64,000 bases of DNA, from positions 1,532,582-1,596,581 of the forward strand of contig JACTAT010000038.1 in NCBI GenBank assembly GCA_014526335.1, given 5' to 3'. Positions within the stretch are counted from its first letter, which is position 1. Every line of letters begins with the position of its first letter. A model generated the notes under the pieces. It ran no database searches. It saw nothing but the letters and a program-made list of their open reading frames with translations, and was not told the origin of the DNA. The stretch is from Chrysaora quinquecirrha (lineage: Eukaryota; Cnidaria; Scyphozoa; Semaeostomeae; Pelagiidae). Positions 10,807 through 23,300 of the stretch are shown one piece after another. The position numbers and the translations under genes were made by a program.

Positions 10807-13654
10807 TAGAGATCACTGAGCCGAAGCACCAATGGAGACGCAAATCCAGGGGAACACTGACACTTTTTACAGTGTTGACGGGGGGTCCGCAGGAGAAGTA
10901 AATGAGACTGGACGCAAAAACGTACGGAAAACGTGAAACGGGCGACTAGTTTATGCAAATAATATTATTGTTGAGTGTATGAAACCGACTGAAGCTTTTT
11001 AGATGCTCATAACAAGTAGTTCAAAATGAATCAAAAGTGAATCATGGTATAAAGCACAGTGTATGGTTCCGTTCTATAAGAACAATTTCGACATACATTT
11101 TTGTAACAAAGTACCTTATTCCATCAAATTTCGCATCTCTAATTTTCGCCCTCTCAGATTGTCACATCCTAAAATTTTTATTAGAAGTTGAGCCGATTTC
11201 GCGCTCTTCACTTTTTGCGCCAAGAAGCGCGCTTTTAAATGATGTTTTTGCCCGCTTTCAATTTCTTCTCCATTTAGGTTACAGTAGGTTGCATCATTAA
11301 GCAAAGCGGGTTTGATCCAAAATCTTTATTATCAACTTCTACGTCCATTACCCTTATGCTGGAGGCTGTTTCTGACTTCCGTAATGAAAAGAACTGACCA
11401 CAAGATGGAGGCAGATGATTTGCCCTAGAACAAGGTTATACTATAGCTACAGTCTACGCAGAATTCTGCACAAGACCTATGCGGTCTCTAGGTTTAAAAA
11501 AGGGTCACAAAACAAGCCTTCGTTTCTACCCCTTTTCCATTGCCATGCGCGCGCGGCACACTGTCAAATGGCCGTAACAAAAATGTGCCGTAATAATGCT
11601 AAGCACACCCTCTCCTCTATGATCCGATGGCTGAAGTGCAAATGCAAAAGTGTCATTAATGGAGAAGAAAACGTATAAGCACATGTCATTCGAATTCTTC
11701 AAGGCGTACAAAATAAAAAATAATCACGAGGTGTTTTCGCATCGAGAGGAAGAATTTGGTCCCATTGCCTAATTTCACCTTTTACTGTTCAATCTGCCTG
11801 TTGAGTTAAGCATTGTGCCTAGTGCTAATCCACCAATCAAAAAAGCGTTAGAAATCTTATTAGCAGCGATCACCGTAACGCCATCACGGAAGAGCAAAAG
11901 AAGAAAATGTGACAGACGAGGTCAATTCGCCAAAACGAAGCATACACTCTTGAGCGCATCTGTGGTAGCATGGTAGGAATGGTTCATAGCCAAACACTAT
12001 GTCAAAAACCTAGAAGTATTTGGTTTTTATCATCTGAAAACTAGTCTCTATCTGTTCTTTCTGAAAAGAATTTCTCGAACTTTATGAAAGCGTCAATACA
12101 ATGCCATGTTTCGAAGCCAACGCTTTCAGCGTTGTGTCTGTTCTTTGTCTCTTGTTACCTCTTGAAGTGCGTGACACTCGCCTCTTTCATGCAGCGCAGG
12201 TTTCCCAGGCTCCAATCTCCAAATGCCGTGGTGCATTCTGTACGTATTTGTGTATTCTCGTGGTTTACAATTTCTCGTTCTCTTGCATAATGTATGCCTT
12301 TTTGGAGGCAGCCTTTGAGGTGACTTCGAGGCAACTTGGAAGTAACAGAAAGCAAAGTTTGAAGTGCAACGAATCGATCTTTTGTTTCTGTAAGCAATGA
12401 TCGGCAGCATAGTTATGCCTGGACAATATTCCAAAGTTGCCGTACTTCTCTTTTATGTTGATGTGGTGCCGGTGCTACGAAGTAAAAAGAGTGTCACCCG
12501 CCCTATAGTTCTGGGCTAATGTCCCTACCAAAATCTTTTGAAACGGATGATTCTTCGAACGCTGAATTCCCCACGGAACGAGTCTAAAGATTTAACATGT
12601 TGTTAATTTACCATATATCCACTTTCCACTACATCAATTCAATTGATTCCTGCTGCGAAAGAGTGCCACGCCCTGTGCTACCATCAGCTGCAGCTTTCTG
12701 AACATATTGGATCATGTCTGTTCTAATAGCTCTTAAAACGGAGGCTTCTTTGATGACCATGATGGAGATGAGCGGCTCTTTGCGATTCCCGCTTGGGCTG
12801 AACAAAGGCTTTTAAGTTGGTTCTTCCTACTCTCAAGCTTGTTGTAGCCATAGGTGCGGTGCTTGTTGCAAAAAAGCATAAGATCATCGTTCTAGCTTTT
12901 AGAGTCTTCGGTCAATCCGATCTTTAAAACGGAGTTTCCTTCAAGGGCTATTAAGCGGCGTTGGTAAGGATTAGCTTTCACTTTGACATTGCAAACGTGT
13001 CTCGCGCTCAACGCAGGGGCCCAAATAGCGGAACGTTCCAGCTATCAAATTCAAGAGTTTTACCCTTCATCGGATATAACGGTTTGAAATTGAGTCTTAG
13101 TGTTTTCCTCGAATGGGGCAAAACAGTAAAGCAGAATAACTTCCTAATGAGTTTAGAATGTAAATTAGTCTCAAGTATGTAGTTGCCTTGGCACTAGCAA
13201 ATCTTTTGCGCATTGATTATGATTAAGTTTGTGGCATTACCTGTCATAAGAGACAGAATGTACATGTACATCATAATTTAGTTATAAAAACATCACAAGG
13301 AGGATTCATTTTGTCTATATACAAAATAATTTGAGGTTTTAAGACCAATATTTTTAAACATCGGGGTTCCAGGCTTGTTTCTCATTTCACGATTCCACGG
13401 AATTGGGTTTTATTGCACTTCCCAAAGCATAACTTCATCGGGGGGTATCGACCAACATTAAGAATTCATAGCACAGAAAACAAGAACAAAGAGTAATTAA
13501 CAAACATATGGAACTTCATTTTTGACAATCATCCAATTAATTTGTTCAAAGAAGGGGTACAATTTTTGCTTTTTGTCTTAGTAATTATGTTTTGATTTGT
13601 ACATAAAAAGCTAACGTACACCCTGATAGCAAGACTCGCTTCAATTAGTTCCTT
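10807..13654. other. Spacer between long inverted repeats, no recognised gene
   Basis: Several short overlapping frames exist on both strands (for example 12101-12400 and 12126-12434), but none shows a recognisable domain, signal peptide or splice-supported extension. If the flanking repeats are transposon TIRs, this is the interior of a non-autonomous element of about 3.3 kb. Confidence 0.4.
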
Positions 13655-13889
13655 ACCAATTGTTGATGAAAATGGCGGTTTCTTGCTGGAACACTGCGTG
13701 AGTTTGGCTAGAGAAAAACAGGTTGGACGCGTCTCACAAGAAAATTCACGATGGCCAACAGGTAAAATCGTGTTTAGGATGTGATACTGAACACATTTGT
13801 GCAAAAATTAAAAGTCCCGCTAAAATTGCACGTAGTCACCCCGATTTCGGCTGTCAGCACCCGGACTATAGTGGTTGGTGACAAGTTCC
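13655..13889. repeat. Right arm of the long imperfect inverted repeat
   Basis: Inverted partner of 10581-10806. The plus strand contains ATGGCCAACAG then GTAAAAT at about 13751-13768, in the same relative place as in the left arm. Confidence 0.75.
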
Positions 13890-16290
13890 ATTCGGTGAAA
13901 AACCCTCACAAGTCTGAGCTATGTTCCTTCCACATTATCAACCTATCCAAGCAAGCCTTAACAATTCGCATATCAGTCCAGGAAGCATGCAATAAAGCAA
14001 AGAAAGAAAAACAGTTGCAAAGTGCTACGACTCAAAGTTTCCCTGTTCATTTATTTTTCAATTATCTGTTGTAATATTATCAGGATGAAAGGATTGTTGA
14101 TAAGCAGAAGAGAAGAATATCCAAGGACAGTAAAGATAAAATTACGAGGGACATGCTCTGGGAGTATGCTATCTTTTGGGACAAATCCTTCAGGTCGGGT
14201 GAAAGGACAGAACCTGGAGGCTCCTGATTACAAGCATGCCAAAAAACGCCCTTTCTTGTAAACGGCAGACTAAGAACAAGCTGAATCTGAAAAGAGATGG
14301 AATCTGTGGAATCTTCTACTTCTAAAATCAGCAGAGTTTGGTAGGAGCCTACAAATTCACCGATATTCTCCAGCGTTGTCAACATTAACATGATTTCGAT
14401 CTCTCGGAAGCCTCAGGTAAACAGGTCTCAAAAGAACGCAGCCAATAATTAATATTTCTTATCAGTGATATAGTATATATATAAGTATGTAGTAATATAG
14501 TAGTATGCACAAAGTATGTAGCAATATAGTAAATGAAGAGCGTAGAACAAGAGACATGAAAATAATGACAATAACAACCAAGTAACACTGTGAGTTTTGA
14601 TTGCAGATTAGGTAAATAGTGTTTTCTATTCAGTATTGTACAAGGGATTACTCCCATTATTATTATTGTTCGCAGCAGGAATGCTCAATTCCTGTTGCTG
14701 CACCGAACGATTCTTCCTTCAAGAGCGTTAGAGTGAATGAAGAGCGGTGTCTGTGTCTCTGTTCTATTTTATCAATATTTTTCAGGTTCCTTATCAATCA
14801 GGACAGAATTACAAAGCGCAAAGGGCGTGAATGCATGAGAATTTCTTGGAAGTAGAGTAGAGGATTACAATATCCATTAGCATTAGCAGAATTGACATAA
14901 ATGTCTTACATAATGTAACACAGAGTCTTCGTTATGTAGATAGAGATTGATCATTATGTTTATTATTACTACAGTTTATATAAGCAAGTTCAGTACTGAA
15001 ATTTCTGCAGTAAATCCCTAGACGCTTCCTTTACACTCTTCCATTGCTTATTGTGGTTGAAGTGCAAAATTCTAAATGTCTGCATTCAAAGACTTAATAT
15101 TTTTTCACATCTTTAGCAGTCTGGTCCATACTAGAAATTCCTTAGGATTTAACCAATCGGAGTGTTACCATCCTTATATAAGCACTCGCTTATAAAAATG
15201 CTTGTACCTTAATTAATGTACATAGTGTTGACCACCTCTTGCACTGTTAGCTTGTGCATTTGATAATGTAACCAGACTAGTAAAATGTGTTGTCTTGTCT
15301 GTGACTCAATAGACCATCATTGACTCGCGGGAAGCGCGAGGAGTAAGGATGGGGAGCATTTCGTGTTTCGTGTCGTCCAATTCGGCATTGTTTCATTGTT
15401 CGTGATGATGCATTGGGAAAAGTATTGTTTGCCTATTGTAATCTTTTGTTATACAAGAAATCGATTGTTCTTTTGTCTCCACCATTAACGTCTTTTGTTC
15501 TTTTGTCTCTTCATGAATCTGTGCTTGACTGTCAACGTTTTTCGAGACGAGAGAGTATCTGTGAGGTGAATAATGGCGGACAGGTTTAACTATTGTTGTG
15601 ACCCACTCTTGCTGCAAGCTGGAAGGCACATTGGAAAAGAAAGTTCAGCCTAGCCTAACAGGATTCGTAGTTTACAAGCATAACTTAAACTGTCCGTGCT
15701 TAGTTAGGATTGAATTAAACAAGCCCTCGTTTTGGAACAGAAAGATCTCACGATCATTGAAGTTTGTATTTTGGTTGGCCTAAAAGGTTTCGGCGAAGAG
15801 AACTTTGAGAGCATTAAACTTTTTGTTGACTTACCGAAGACTTCAAGGAAGGCATGTTTATTGTTTTGTCAGTTGTTTTTAACCATTAGTGGAAGGCAAA
15901 AAACAAGGATTTATCTGATTTCAAATAAATAGATTTTTTTGTCAATGTACAAATTTTCTTGACAAAACTTTGCCTTCAAACAAAGGTTGCCATTTTTTAC
16001 CAATCAATAAATATCAAAAAATAAATTGCTCCCCACTCCTTTCAATTTCTTAAAATTTCCTACTTTACTTTGCATTTCAAAAAAAGCGGCCAATATTCAT
16101 GAATAAAAAGGAAAAATAAAACAGTCCAAAAGAGAAAGAACCTAACAATATCAAGTCAGATATCTCAAAAGCGGAACAGAGGAATGGTGGGACAATGGAA
16201 TGCTGGAAATATTTTAGGGGGTGGGGGAACATCTTTCGAGGGGAAACTAGGAATTCATCACATCAGTCTTGGGGCAGAAAAATAACTATT
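13890..16290. other. No recognisable gene
   Basis: AT-rich DNA with short unrelated frames on both strands. I see no domain, no splice-consistent exon chain and no strong repeat. Confidence 0.4.
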
Positions 16291-16293
16291 TAT

Positions 16294-16338
16294 ATCAGGG
16301 AGCTTATAGAACAAATAATAAAATATAAGCTCCCTGAT
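16294..16338. repeat. Hairpin with 15-bp perfect stem
   Basis: ATCAGGGAGCTTATA at 16294-16308 pairs exactly with 16324-16338 around a 15-nt A/T loop. It lies about 90 bp outside the ISL2EU left end. No poly-T tail follows. Confidence 0.55.
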
Positions 16339-16430
16339 TAATATAGTCTGTCGGAAATAAGTTTTTATCTTTTTTCATTAAATTTCTGCCAAACCCATTT
16401 CAATACCGCGAGTCACCTGAAGGTCTCTTT

Positions 16431-16502
16431 CATTTTCATGATGACATAGAATGTTTTTGAAGTTGAGGCGCTACCCACGAAAACGAGGCAGTTGATGTTC
16501 CG
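16431..16502 (+). repeat. ISL2EU left terminal inverted repeat
   Basis: Matches the reverse complement of 25592-25663 except for a divergent stretch of about 15 bp in the middle. The YqaJ-type coding frame begins inside its inner edge. Confidence 0.75.
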
Positions 16503-18493
16503 AACCTGCTCAACTTCTTTTCACAAGTCACAACAGCGAAGCAGTAGTGTAGAAAAAGTTTGTTCGGTTATTCGAAGTTTTTTGGACCGTTTTCAATCTG
16601 AAGTTATGCAGCAGTTTATTTCCTGCCTTCCTGAAGGAAAAAAAGTCACATGTTTAGAAGAGCTGGGACTGCTGTCCCTAAAAGAGTTACAACACTTGCT
16701 GCAGTGCTACAACAAGAAGAAGTCTGGTGTGAAAGCCGATCTGGTTCTTCGTGCCTATGCAATACTTTGTCGCATAAAAGATAGAAATAGCGCTGATATT
16801 TCAAATCAACCTCTTTCCACTGATGATGATTCAAGCCTCTGGGAGCATGGAAATATTTTGAAAAATTGTCAACATTTGCCTTGGACATCTGATCTGCAAG
16901 GAACACCATCACTTAGCTTCATACAGCTTTATGATTACCTAGTCATGAGATACAAGAACTTCAAGCATATTTTGTTAAAGAGCACTTCATACAAAAAGCT
17001 TAAAGCATTTCAGTTTTTTTATGAAGGATTTATTAGAAAAATTAATATAGCAAGAGATGGAGATTTTACTTTTTTGATGTCAGAATTAAGGCTTCCATGA
17101 AGAGAACACTGTACAAAGTTATCTTGAAATTATGTAACAACTCTGGTGAAGTTTGTTCTGCAGCTTGCATTTGTCCTCCTTGCACTGGGTTAGGTGGTTT
17201 CAGCAACTGCAACCATGTTGGTGGAGTGTTATTTGCCCTAGAAGATTTTACAGAAAAGACTTACAAAAATGCCCTAACCATGTGTTTTGTACTTCAATGC
17301 TGTCTGCTTGGAATGTCCTAAATGCTTCTCAGATCTCAAACCCTGTTCCCATTGACGAAGTTGTTATTCAAAAGATTAAGTTTGGCAAAAACAATGCAAC
17401 CTCACAACAACCCAAAATTAATTGCTGTGATCCACGAGCCCCATCTGACAGACAGGCAGACATGATCATTGTGGACATTTTATCATCAAAGCTTTCTTGG
17501 TTGACTCCTGGCAGTTGCTATTTTGGCTTTCATGATAAAGGCCCTACATCACAAACTGGAGAAGAACAGCCCTTAACAGCTGAGATTATTTGTTCATTAG
17601 ATTCACCTTGTGGCAATGCAGATGTCAAGTCTGTGGATTTATCTGATTCTTGTGCCTTTAATGACAATTATGACAATTATGACATTTCTCATTTCTACTA
17701 CTTGTTTTAAAGAGATGGTGGACAGTTATTGTGAAAGATTATATATAAATGAAGAAGAGATTGATATGATTGAAAAGGCTACTATTGGTCAGAGTTCAAA
17801 TGAAGAATGGCAAACGCATAGAATTTACAGAATAACTGCATCCAATTTCTATTCTGCAGCTGTCAACACTGTTGAACCCTCATCAAAATTGAATTCTATG
17901 ATTTACTCATCATTCAGTTCTACAAGCACAGACCATGGGAATAGATTTTAAGGCCATGTCCGAAAATCTCTACCATAAAACAATGAATGAGAAAGGCTAC
18001 AATATTCGTATTGATGATGTTGGTTTGAAGGTTTCTCACTGTATTTTTCATCCATATCTTGGTGCTTCACTTGACGGTGTTGTAACCTGTGATGGTGAAG
18101 TTTGGGGCTTGGAGATTAAACGCCCTTTCTCTAAATATAATTCTAATTTGCATAAGGCATTGAAAGACAAATTTTTTTTCCTGAAAAAGTCAAAGAAGAA
18201 GTTAAATTGAAAAGAAAACATTGCTATTTTTATCAAGTGCAAGGACAAATGCATTGTGCTGACCTTATGAGAACAGATTTTGTGGTATGGTTTGGAGATG
18301 AGGAGTCTAATATATTGAATCAATATTTTATGAAGAACATTTCATGACAAAGTTTGTTTTACCCCAGCTGAAGCATTTTTACTCTAGAGCCATTCTACCA
18401 GAATTTTTTACAAGAAGAGTTCAATGTGGTTTACGTTTGTATTTACAAAATGGTTGGGTTAGTTACAGAAAAGAGCAGACAATGAAAAAATAA
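16495..18493 (+). pseudogene. SAP-SWIM-YqaJ nuclease of ISL2EU, frameshifted
   Basis: ATG at 16495 opens a frame with a SAP-like helix pair (LLSLKELQHLLQCYN and onward, near 16670-16760). After a shift near 17085 comes a SWIM-type zinc motif, CSAACICPPC with NCNHVGGVLFALE (17157-17250). Shifts near 17275, 17700, 17940 and 18190 break the rest, which still contains a YqaJ/lambda-exonuclease-like region: HRIYRITASNFYSAA (about 17817-17862), LGASLDGVV with GLEIKRPFSK (about 18060-18130) and CYFYQVQGQMHCADL (about 18220-18270). The tail MTKFVLPQLKHFYSRA ends at TAA 18493. The Asp and EIK residues expected for metal-dependent nuclease activity remain readable, but at least five frameshifts make it non-functional. 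Family role: 5'-3' exonuclease-like helper, exact function in transposition unknown. Confidence 0.82.
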
Positions 18494-18994
18494 TTTAATT
18501 ATAAGATATTGTAACATCATAAATTTATTTATCAATCTTCTTTTCAAAATTCCATATTTCAGTAACAATAGCATAACAATTACTTGCAACATAAGCATAG
18601 ATGTTTTAATTACTTTACAAACTTATTGTTAAAGATGTAACATTAAATCTTAATAAAATTCTAGTGCAGTAGTGCAAAATTTCTCAAAAATTTGCAACAT
18701 TGTTGTGTAATTCGAATTAAAAAATTGAATAGTATTCTTTTCAAATACCAAGAGATGTTAAATGAACACCAATGCATTATCTATCTTGATAAACATGGCA
18801 TGTTTTTGAAATTGATCAACTTCTAGCATTTTTTCTTCTGCAGTACTGCACGAAAAATACTGTTTCTACATTATTATTGTTCTACTATGTAATCATTACA
18901 TTGTTATTATTACTTTTACATCATTCTATTCTACATATTTGCGATCAAATATTTGTTTCAAAGACATAGAAAGCATACTGAAGACTGTCTATTC
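18494..18994. other. AT-rich spacer inside ISL2EU
   Basis: Lies between the 3' ends of the convergent YqaJ and transposase genes. It is A/T-rich with ATTATT/TTATTA runs; I see no gene. Confidence 0.5.
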
Positions 18995-20090
18995 TCATTT
19001 GTTACTGGAAGGTGGGACAAGGAATGGCTGAAAATTGGCCAGAAGGCAGCATACAGAGAACACTTGATTAATGAGAGGTTGCATGGTGAGTGGCATAACT
19101 CCATCAAGGATATGGTAATTTTTCACTTGACCAATGGCTCTCTCTACATGAATGCGTACAGCAGCAATGCGAGCAGTTTCTTCAACTTCTTGAGGAGTAA
19201 GCTGCTGTCGATTACCTTTGAATGGAGGAATGTTCAATGTGACACCAGCAGGAACTATATCAGGAATGTCAAATCCTCTGTCAGCCATTATGTTGTCACC
19301 TTTTTCTAAAAAACTAAAGACTCCAGATTTTGTTGTTATTTCTTTGTCAGAAACTCTTCCAGACCACAGTTTTGAAACAGAAGTTATACAACCGGTTGGT
19401 GAGATGCCTACTAATGCTTTCCAGGTATTGTGATGTTTATATTCTAACCATGCTTGAGACTGTGATTTAAGTGACGATGGAACTTCAGTAAAAAGTTCAG
19501 TGCAGTCAATTATGATTCTAGTCGTGGGATATTCACTAAATTGCTCTGACATATCTCTTCGTAGAGGAAGCTCATAAAACAGAAAATTAATCCAAGTAGT
19601 AAAAATCTTTGATGCATGCCCAATGGAAATTCCAATTCTGTCTGCTAAATCATTCATAAATAATCCAACTCTTAGTCTCATTAAAACAAAGATAAATTCT
19701 TCAAGGAAACTGAGACTTCGTATAGGACCAGGTTTTGATGTTTCGCTTGATTGTTGACATGGAAGATCAGCATTACTAGAAGACTTAGGTCCACGCCAGT
19801 CCGCGCGACTTGTTTGGATTTTTCTTGATATCAGCATCCCTGAAGTGCTTTTCACAAAGGCAGGTACAGCTTATGACACGAAAATCATCTAATCCATCAA
19901 TACGTTTGATAAGACTACACCATCGAGACTTCTCTGGGTTCTGCAGAAATTTGAAGAACCGTAGGTCAGAAGGCGAACCGTCAGGATTATAGAAGGTGCT
20001 ATAGCAGTTATATGCAGCACATTGTCGTCCAAGTGATCCCTTCTTTTTCTTGGCAGCTTTACTTTCTGCGGAGTCAACTTTATTTTCCAT
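18995..20090 (-). pseudogene. THAP plus DDE_Tnp_4 transposase of ISL2EU, one frameshift
   Basis: The start at 20090 (MENKVDSAESKAAKK) leads into a THAP finger with CAAYNC, RFFKFL, SRWCSLIKR and CLCEKHF. A frame change near 19800 then enters a long open frame with a helix-turn-helix (NDLADRIGISIGHASKIFTTW) [shown as NDLADRIGISIG then HASKIFTTW] and the DDE catalytic triad in context: IIIDCTELF, IMADRGFDIP and RIHVERAIGQVKNYH. It ends at 18995 after VCCLLANFQ. This is the IS5/PIF-like DDE_Tnp_4 layout. Only one disruption is visible, much less decay than in its YqaJ partner; the frame change could be a small indel or a missed intron. The start codon lies just 5 bp from the Kolobok TTAA, so that insertion cut the gene from its upstream TIR promoter. 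Confidence 0.85.
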
Positions 20091-20094
20091 TTCG

Positions 20095-20098
20095 TTAA
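20095..20098. repeat. TTAA target site duplication, left
   Basis: TTAA directly precedes the Kolobok left end AGGGCTACTA. The second copy is at 25509-25512. Confidence 0.88.
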
Positions 20099-20301
20099 AG
20101 GGCTACTACCACCATATCGTATTTTTGTGTTTCTGGGTAGTTTTTGATGCCAAAACACGTTCTGTAACTTTTTAATTTGATAATTACCTCATTAACACAC
20201 TTGTTAACACCTTTGAAAAGGCAAAATTCTAACAGTTTCTTGGAAGTGTTGCGTTCTTCCAAAAGGGTTTGGATCGAGGCCGTGTGACGTAGATCCCGGA
20301 A
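20099..20301 (+). repeat. Kolobok left terminal inverted repeat
   Basis: Contains AAAACACGTTCTGTAACTTT and AATTACCTCATTAACAC, both shared with the right TIR. It ends in TGACGTAGATCCCGG, about 65-80 bp before the transposase ATG at 20366; the TGACGT core is a CRE half-site-like motif. Confidence 0.9.
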
Positions 20302-20365
20302 CGAAATAAACTTCTTGCATGGCCTTTCACAGAATTTCGCAAGAAGTTTTATTACGGCGAAGAAA

Positions 20366-23300
20366 ATGCATGATCGTTGTGTTGTGGCGAATTGCTCCAA
20401 CACAAATAGCTCTTTTCATACTGCTCAAGGAATATCCTTGCATAGAATTCCATATTTTGGTGATGAAAGGCCTATAGCAAAGCAATGACGAAAGCTGTGG
20501 GTTAATTTTGTACAGACAAGGAGAGCCAAATGGATCGCCACAGAGCACTCAGTCATTTGCTCAAAACATTTTAAGCCATCCGATTTTGAACAACCAAAAA
20601 TTGTAATACCTGGTTTTACAAAAAGATTCAAGCCAGTTTTAATAAGAGATGAAATTGGAATCACAGCTGTTCCAAGCATTCATGTCCCCCAGTTCGACGA
20701 AGAAGCCGGTCAGAAAGTCTCACAAAGAGAGAAATGTAAGTACCAAGTCTTATACATTTGATAGTTTTCAATACATTTCATTTTACAAACATGTACAACC
20801 TGAAATGTTCAAACTCGTTGTGCTTTTTTTAGACTGTAAGGAATGTCATGAAATCATTTCAAGTCATCCCACAAACCTCAAATAATGAGCCCAAGATTAA
20901 TATTAAACAGGAAGAGATGCAACCATTTAATGTGTTTGAGCCTGACGAACCACAGCCTTTTTGTGAGTGTCTAAAATTTAAACTTACAGATTTATTAGAA
21001 ATTTCAAACATTTAAGGAAAATAATATCATAAGTAAACATAACTGAAGCAAAGTGGAACTCAAAAATGAAACTTTTATGTTTTAAATTGTAGCATCAAGT
21101 CCTTCTAGAAACAAAAAAATTTCCTTGTTCAAACACAGGTGGTGGGGAATAAGACAGAAAACAGGATGAATTTTCTTAGGCCCTGTGTATTTATAATTCC
21201 AATGAAATTTGATTAACTAAAAAGTTTGAATAAATACAAATCGACTATCTACTTATACAATCCTTCTTTTCTTTTTGTCTTGCGAGTTTGTCAAGCCAGC
21301 GCTGTTTTTGTTTTTATTTGCTTCCGTCTGCTGTTTAGTGTTTGGTACAACTAGGCCGAACCGCCATTTCAATAACTAGTACCAGGCTCCGACCCTGCGA
21401 CGCAAGCACATGGAGCACGGTATATGAATAAGATAAAGGTCTGCAGGTTGCCGTAGGCCAAATCACACTTTGTGTTTTCTTCTTTGCCCTTGCTTTGCTC
21501 GTCAGCCAGTAACCACCAAGCTTTTGCCCTCAAAATGTTCACACAACATTCCTCTATGTAACCATGGCTTCAAAACAAATAAATCCTCTGTCTTTTCCAG
21601 ACAAGAGGCCGAAAGGGGCACACCGATCGGAGTCTCCCGATGATCAAGGAAAACCACCGGTCCATTCCTGCGCAGTGGCATGAAAAAAATGGGCAGGGTC
21701 AAGGGTTTTATTTCTATTTATATTATTTTATTTGAAGGAAAATCGAATAAATAAATAAAAAAATATTTAAATTATCAGTATTCAAACATGATTCAGAGGT
21801 AGAGGTAGCTTTTCGACCAGCAGGCTGATTCCTATAGGGCACCTTGACTAAAAATTGCAACTTGTACAGACAGTGCCTGCAAGAAAGTAGAAACATGGAG
21901 GAGCCAGCCAAATATGCCCGGTACACAGAGACCAGCTGCTTTCATTCTTGATTTTAAATACTGGCAGATCACCCACCAAGTTCATCAGAGCCTTAGAGCA
22001 GATAAATGTATCCTCAATATCACTTTCCACATATTATAGACATCAACAAGTATTTTCTTTGTTATTTGAACTTCTTTCAAAATTAATCCAGAAGCAGTAA
22101 TTTAACATTGAATGGCAATTTTCTTTCAAGGAGTTTCTTTCCTACTCTTCAAATGCACTGGGAGGCATATCAGAAAGCAATGATAACCAACCTGGAGCAA
22201 AAATCAGAGCTCACAATTTCTGGAGATGCACTCCATGACAGTATGTGCCACAGTGCAAAATTTGGCACCTACACAGTTTATTGTAACGATACTGCTCAAA
22301 TAATTCACTTCACGCTTGTACAAGTAAGTGAACACTGAAAAACTGTTTTCTTTTTCATACAAAAATTGCCATTTATGCATAAAATATACCTCTTGAACAA
22401 TCAACCAGAAGATATTTGTATTTCTTTTCAGCGAAATCAAGTTACCAGCAGTAGTGCAATGGAATTTGAAGGATTCAAGAACTGTTTTGATTATCTCCTG
22501 GAGGACAAAAAGCTCAATGTAAAAAATTTCATATTGGATAGACACACAACAATTGCTAAACATATGAAAACAAACATAAAATCGATAAACCATTACTTTG
22601 ATCTTTAGCACTTGAAAAAAAGTAAGTACAGCAGTTTTTCATAAATGGCAAACAGGTCATCCTTAAAAATATGATATAACTTTACCTTTTTAATGAGGAG
22701 GGGTCAGAACTTTTGAAAATTAATTTCTTCTTCAGAAATTCACAAACTCCTGCTTAAGATTTCAAAATTGAGGGGTTGTGCGTCACTTGAGTGCTGGATT
22801 AAGCCATGTCTAAGACACCTTCACTGGAGTGCAGTCTCAACACCAAGCGGAAATGGAGAAGTCATTTGGGCTAAATTCTATTCATTCCTATTTCACATCC
22901 AGAATGTTGATTAGAATCTTCCTAATTCCATATTCAACAAATGTGCTCATTCATTAGAAATACCACCAAGAAAATGGTTGCAAAAAGGTACCTTGAATAA
23001 TAATCAGCTATTCCTAAAATTAAAAAGCAATACTACCAAAATTTGAAAAAAAACAAACAAAGAACAATGTAAGTAAAACTAACCTGTCTAAAGATTGAAT
23101 TTTCTACTTTTGCAGACACAATCGACAAGCAAGGGATAAAAGCAGGTATAATGCAAGCATCACCAATTGCTCAGACTAGCTGCTTGGAGGCCTACCACTC
23201 AGTTGTGAATCACTTTGCTCCAAAAATGATTGCTTTTACCTTTCCCGGAATTTATTGCAGGTTTGCAAATCTAAAAATAGTGTTGTTGAAAATTGAATTC

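Noticed and set aside
12084..12434. Overlapping 70-100 codon frames on both strands
   Set aside because: No domains, no splice-consistent extension, and overlapping antisense frames of similar length suggest chance.
18953..19433. Plus-strand frames over the ISL2EU transposase
   Set aside because: They are antisense shadows of the well-supported minus-strand DDE transposase.
20965..22030. Minus-strand frames inside the Kolobok (for example 21848-22030)
   Set aside because: The plus strand over 21840-22050 reads as transposase exons with family motifs, so the minus frames are shadows.
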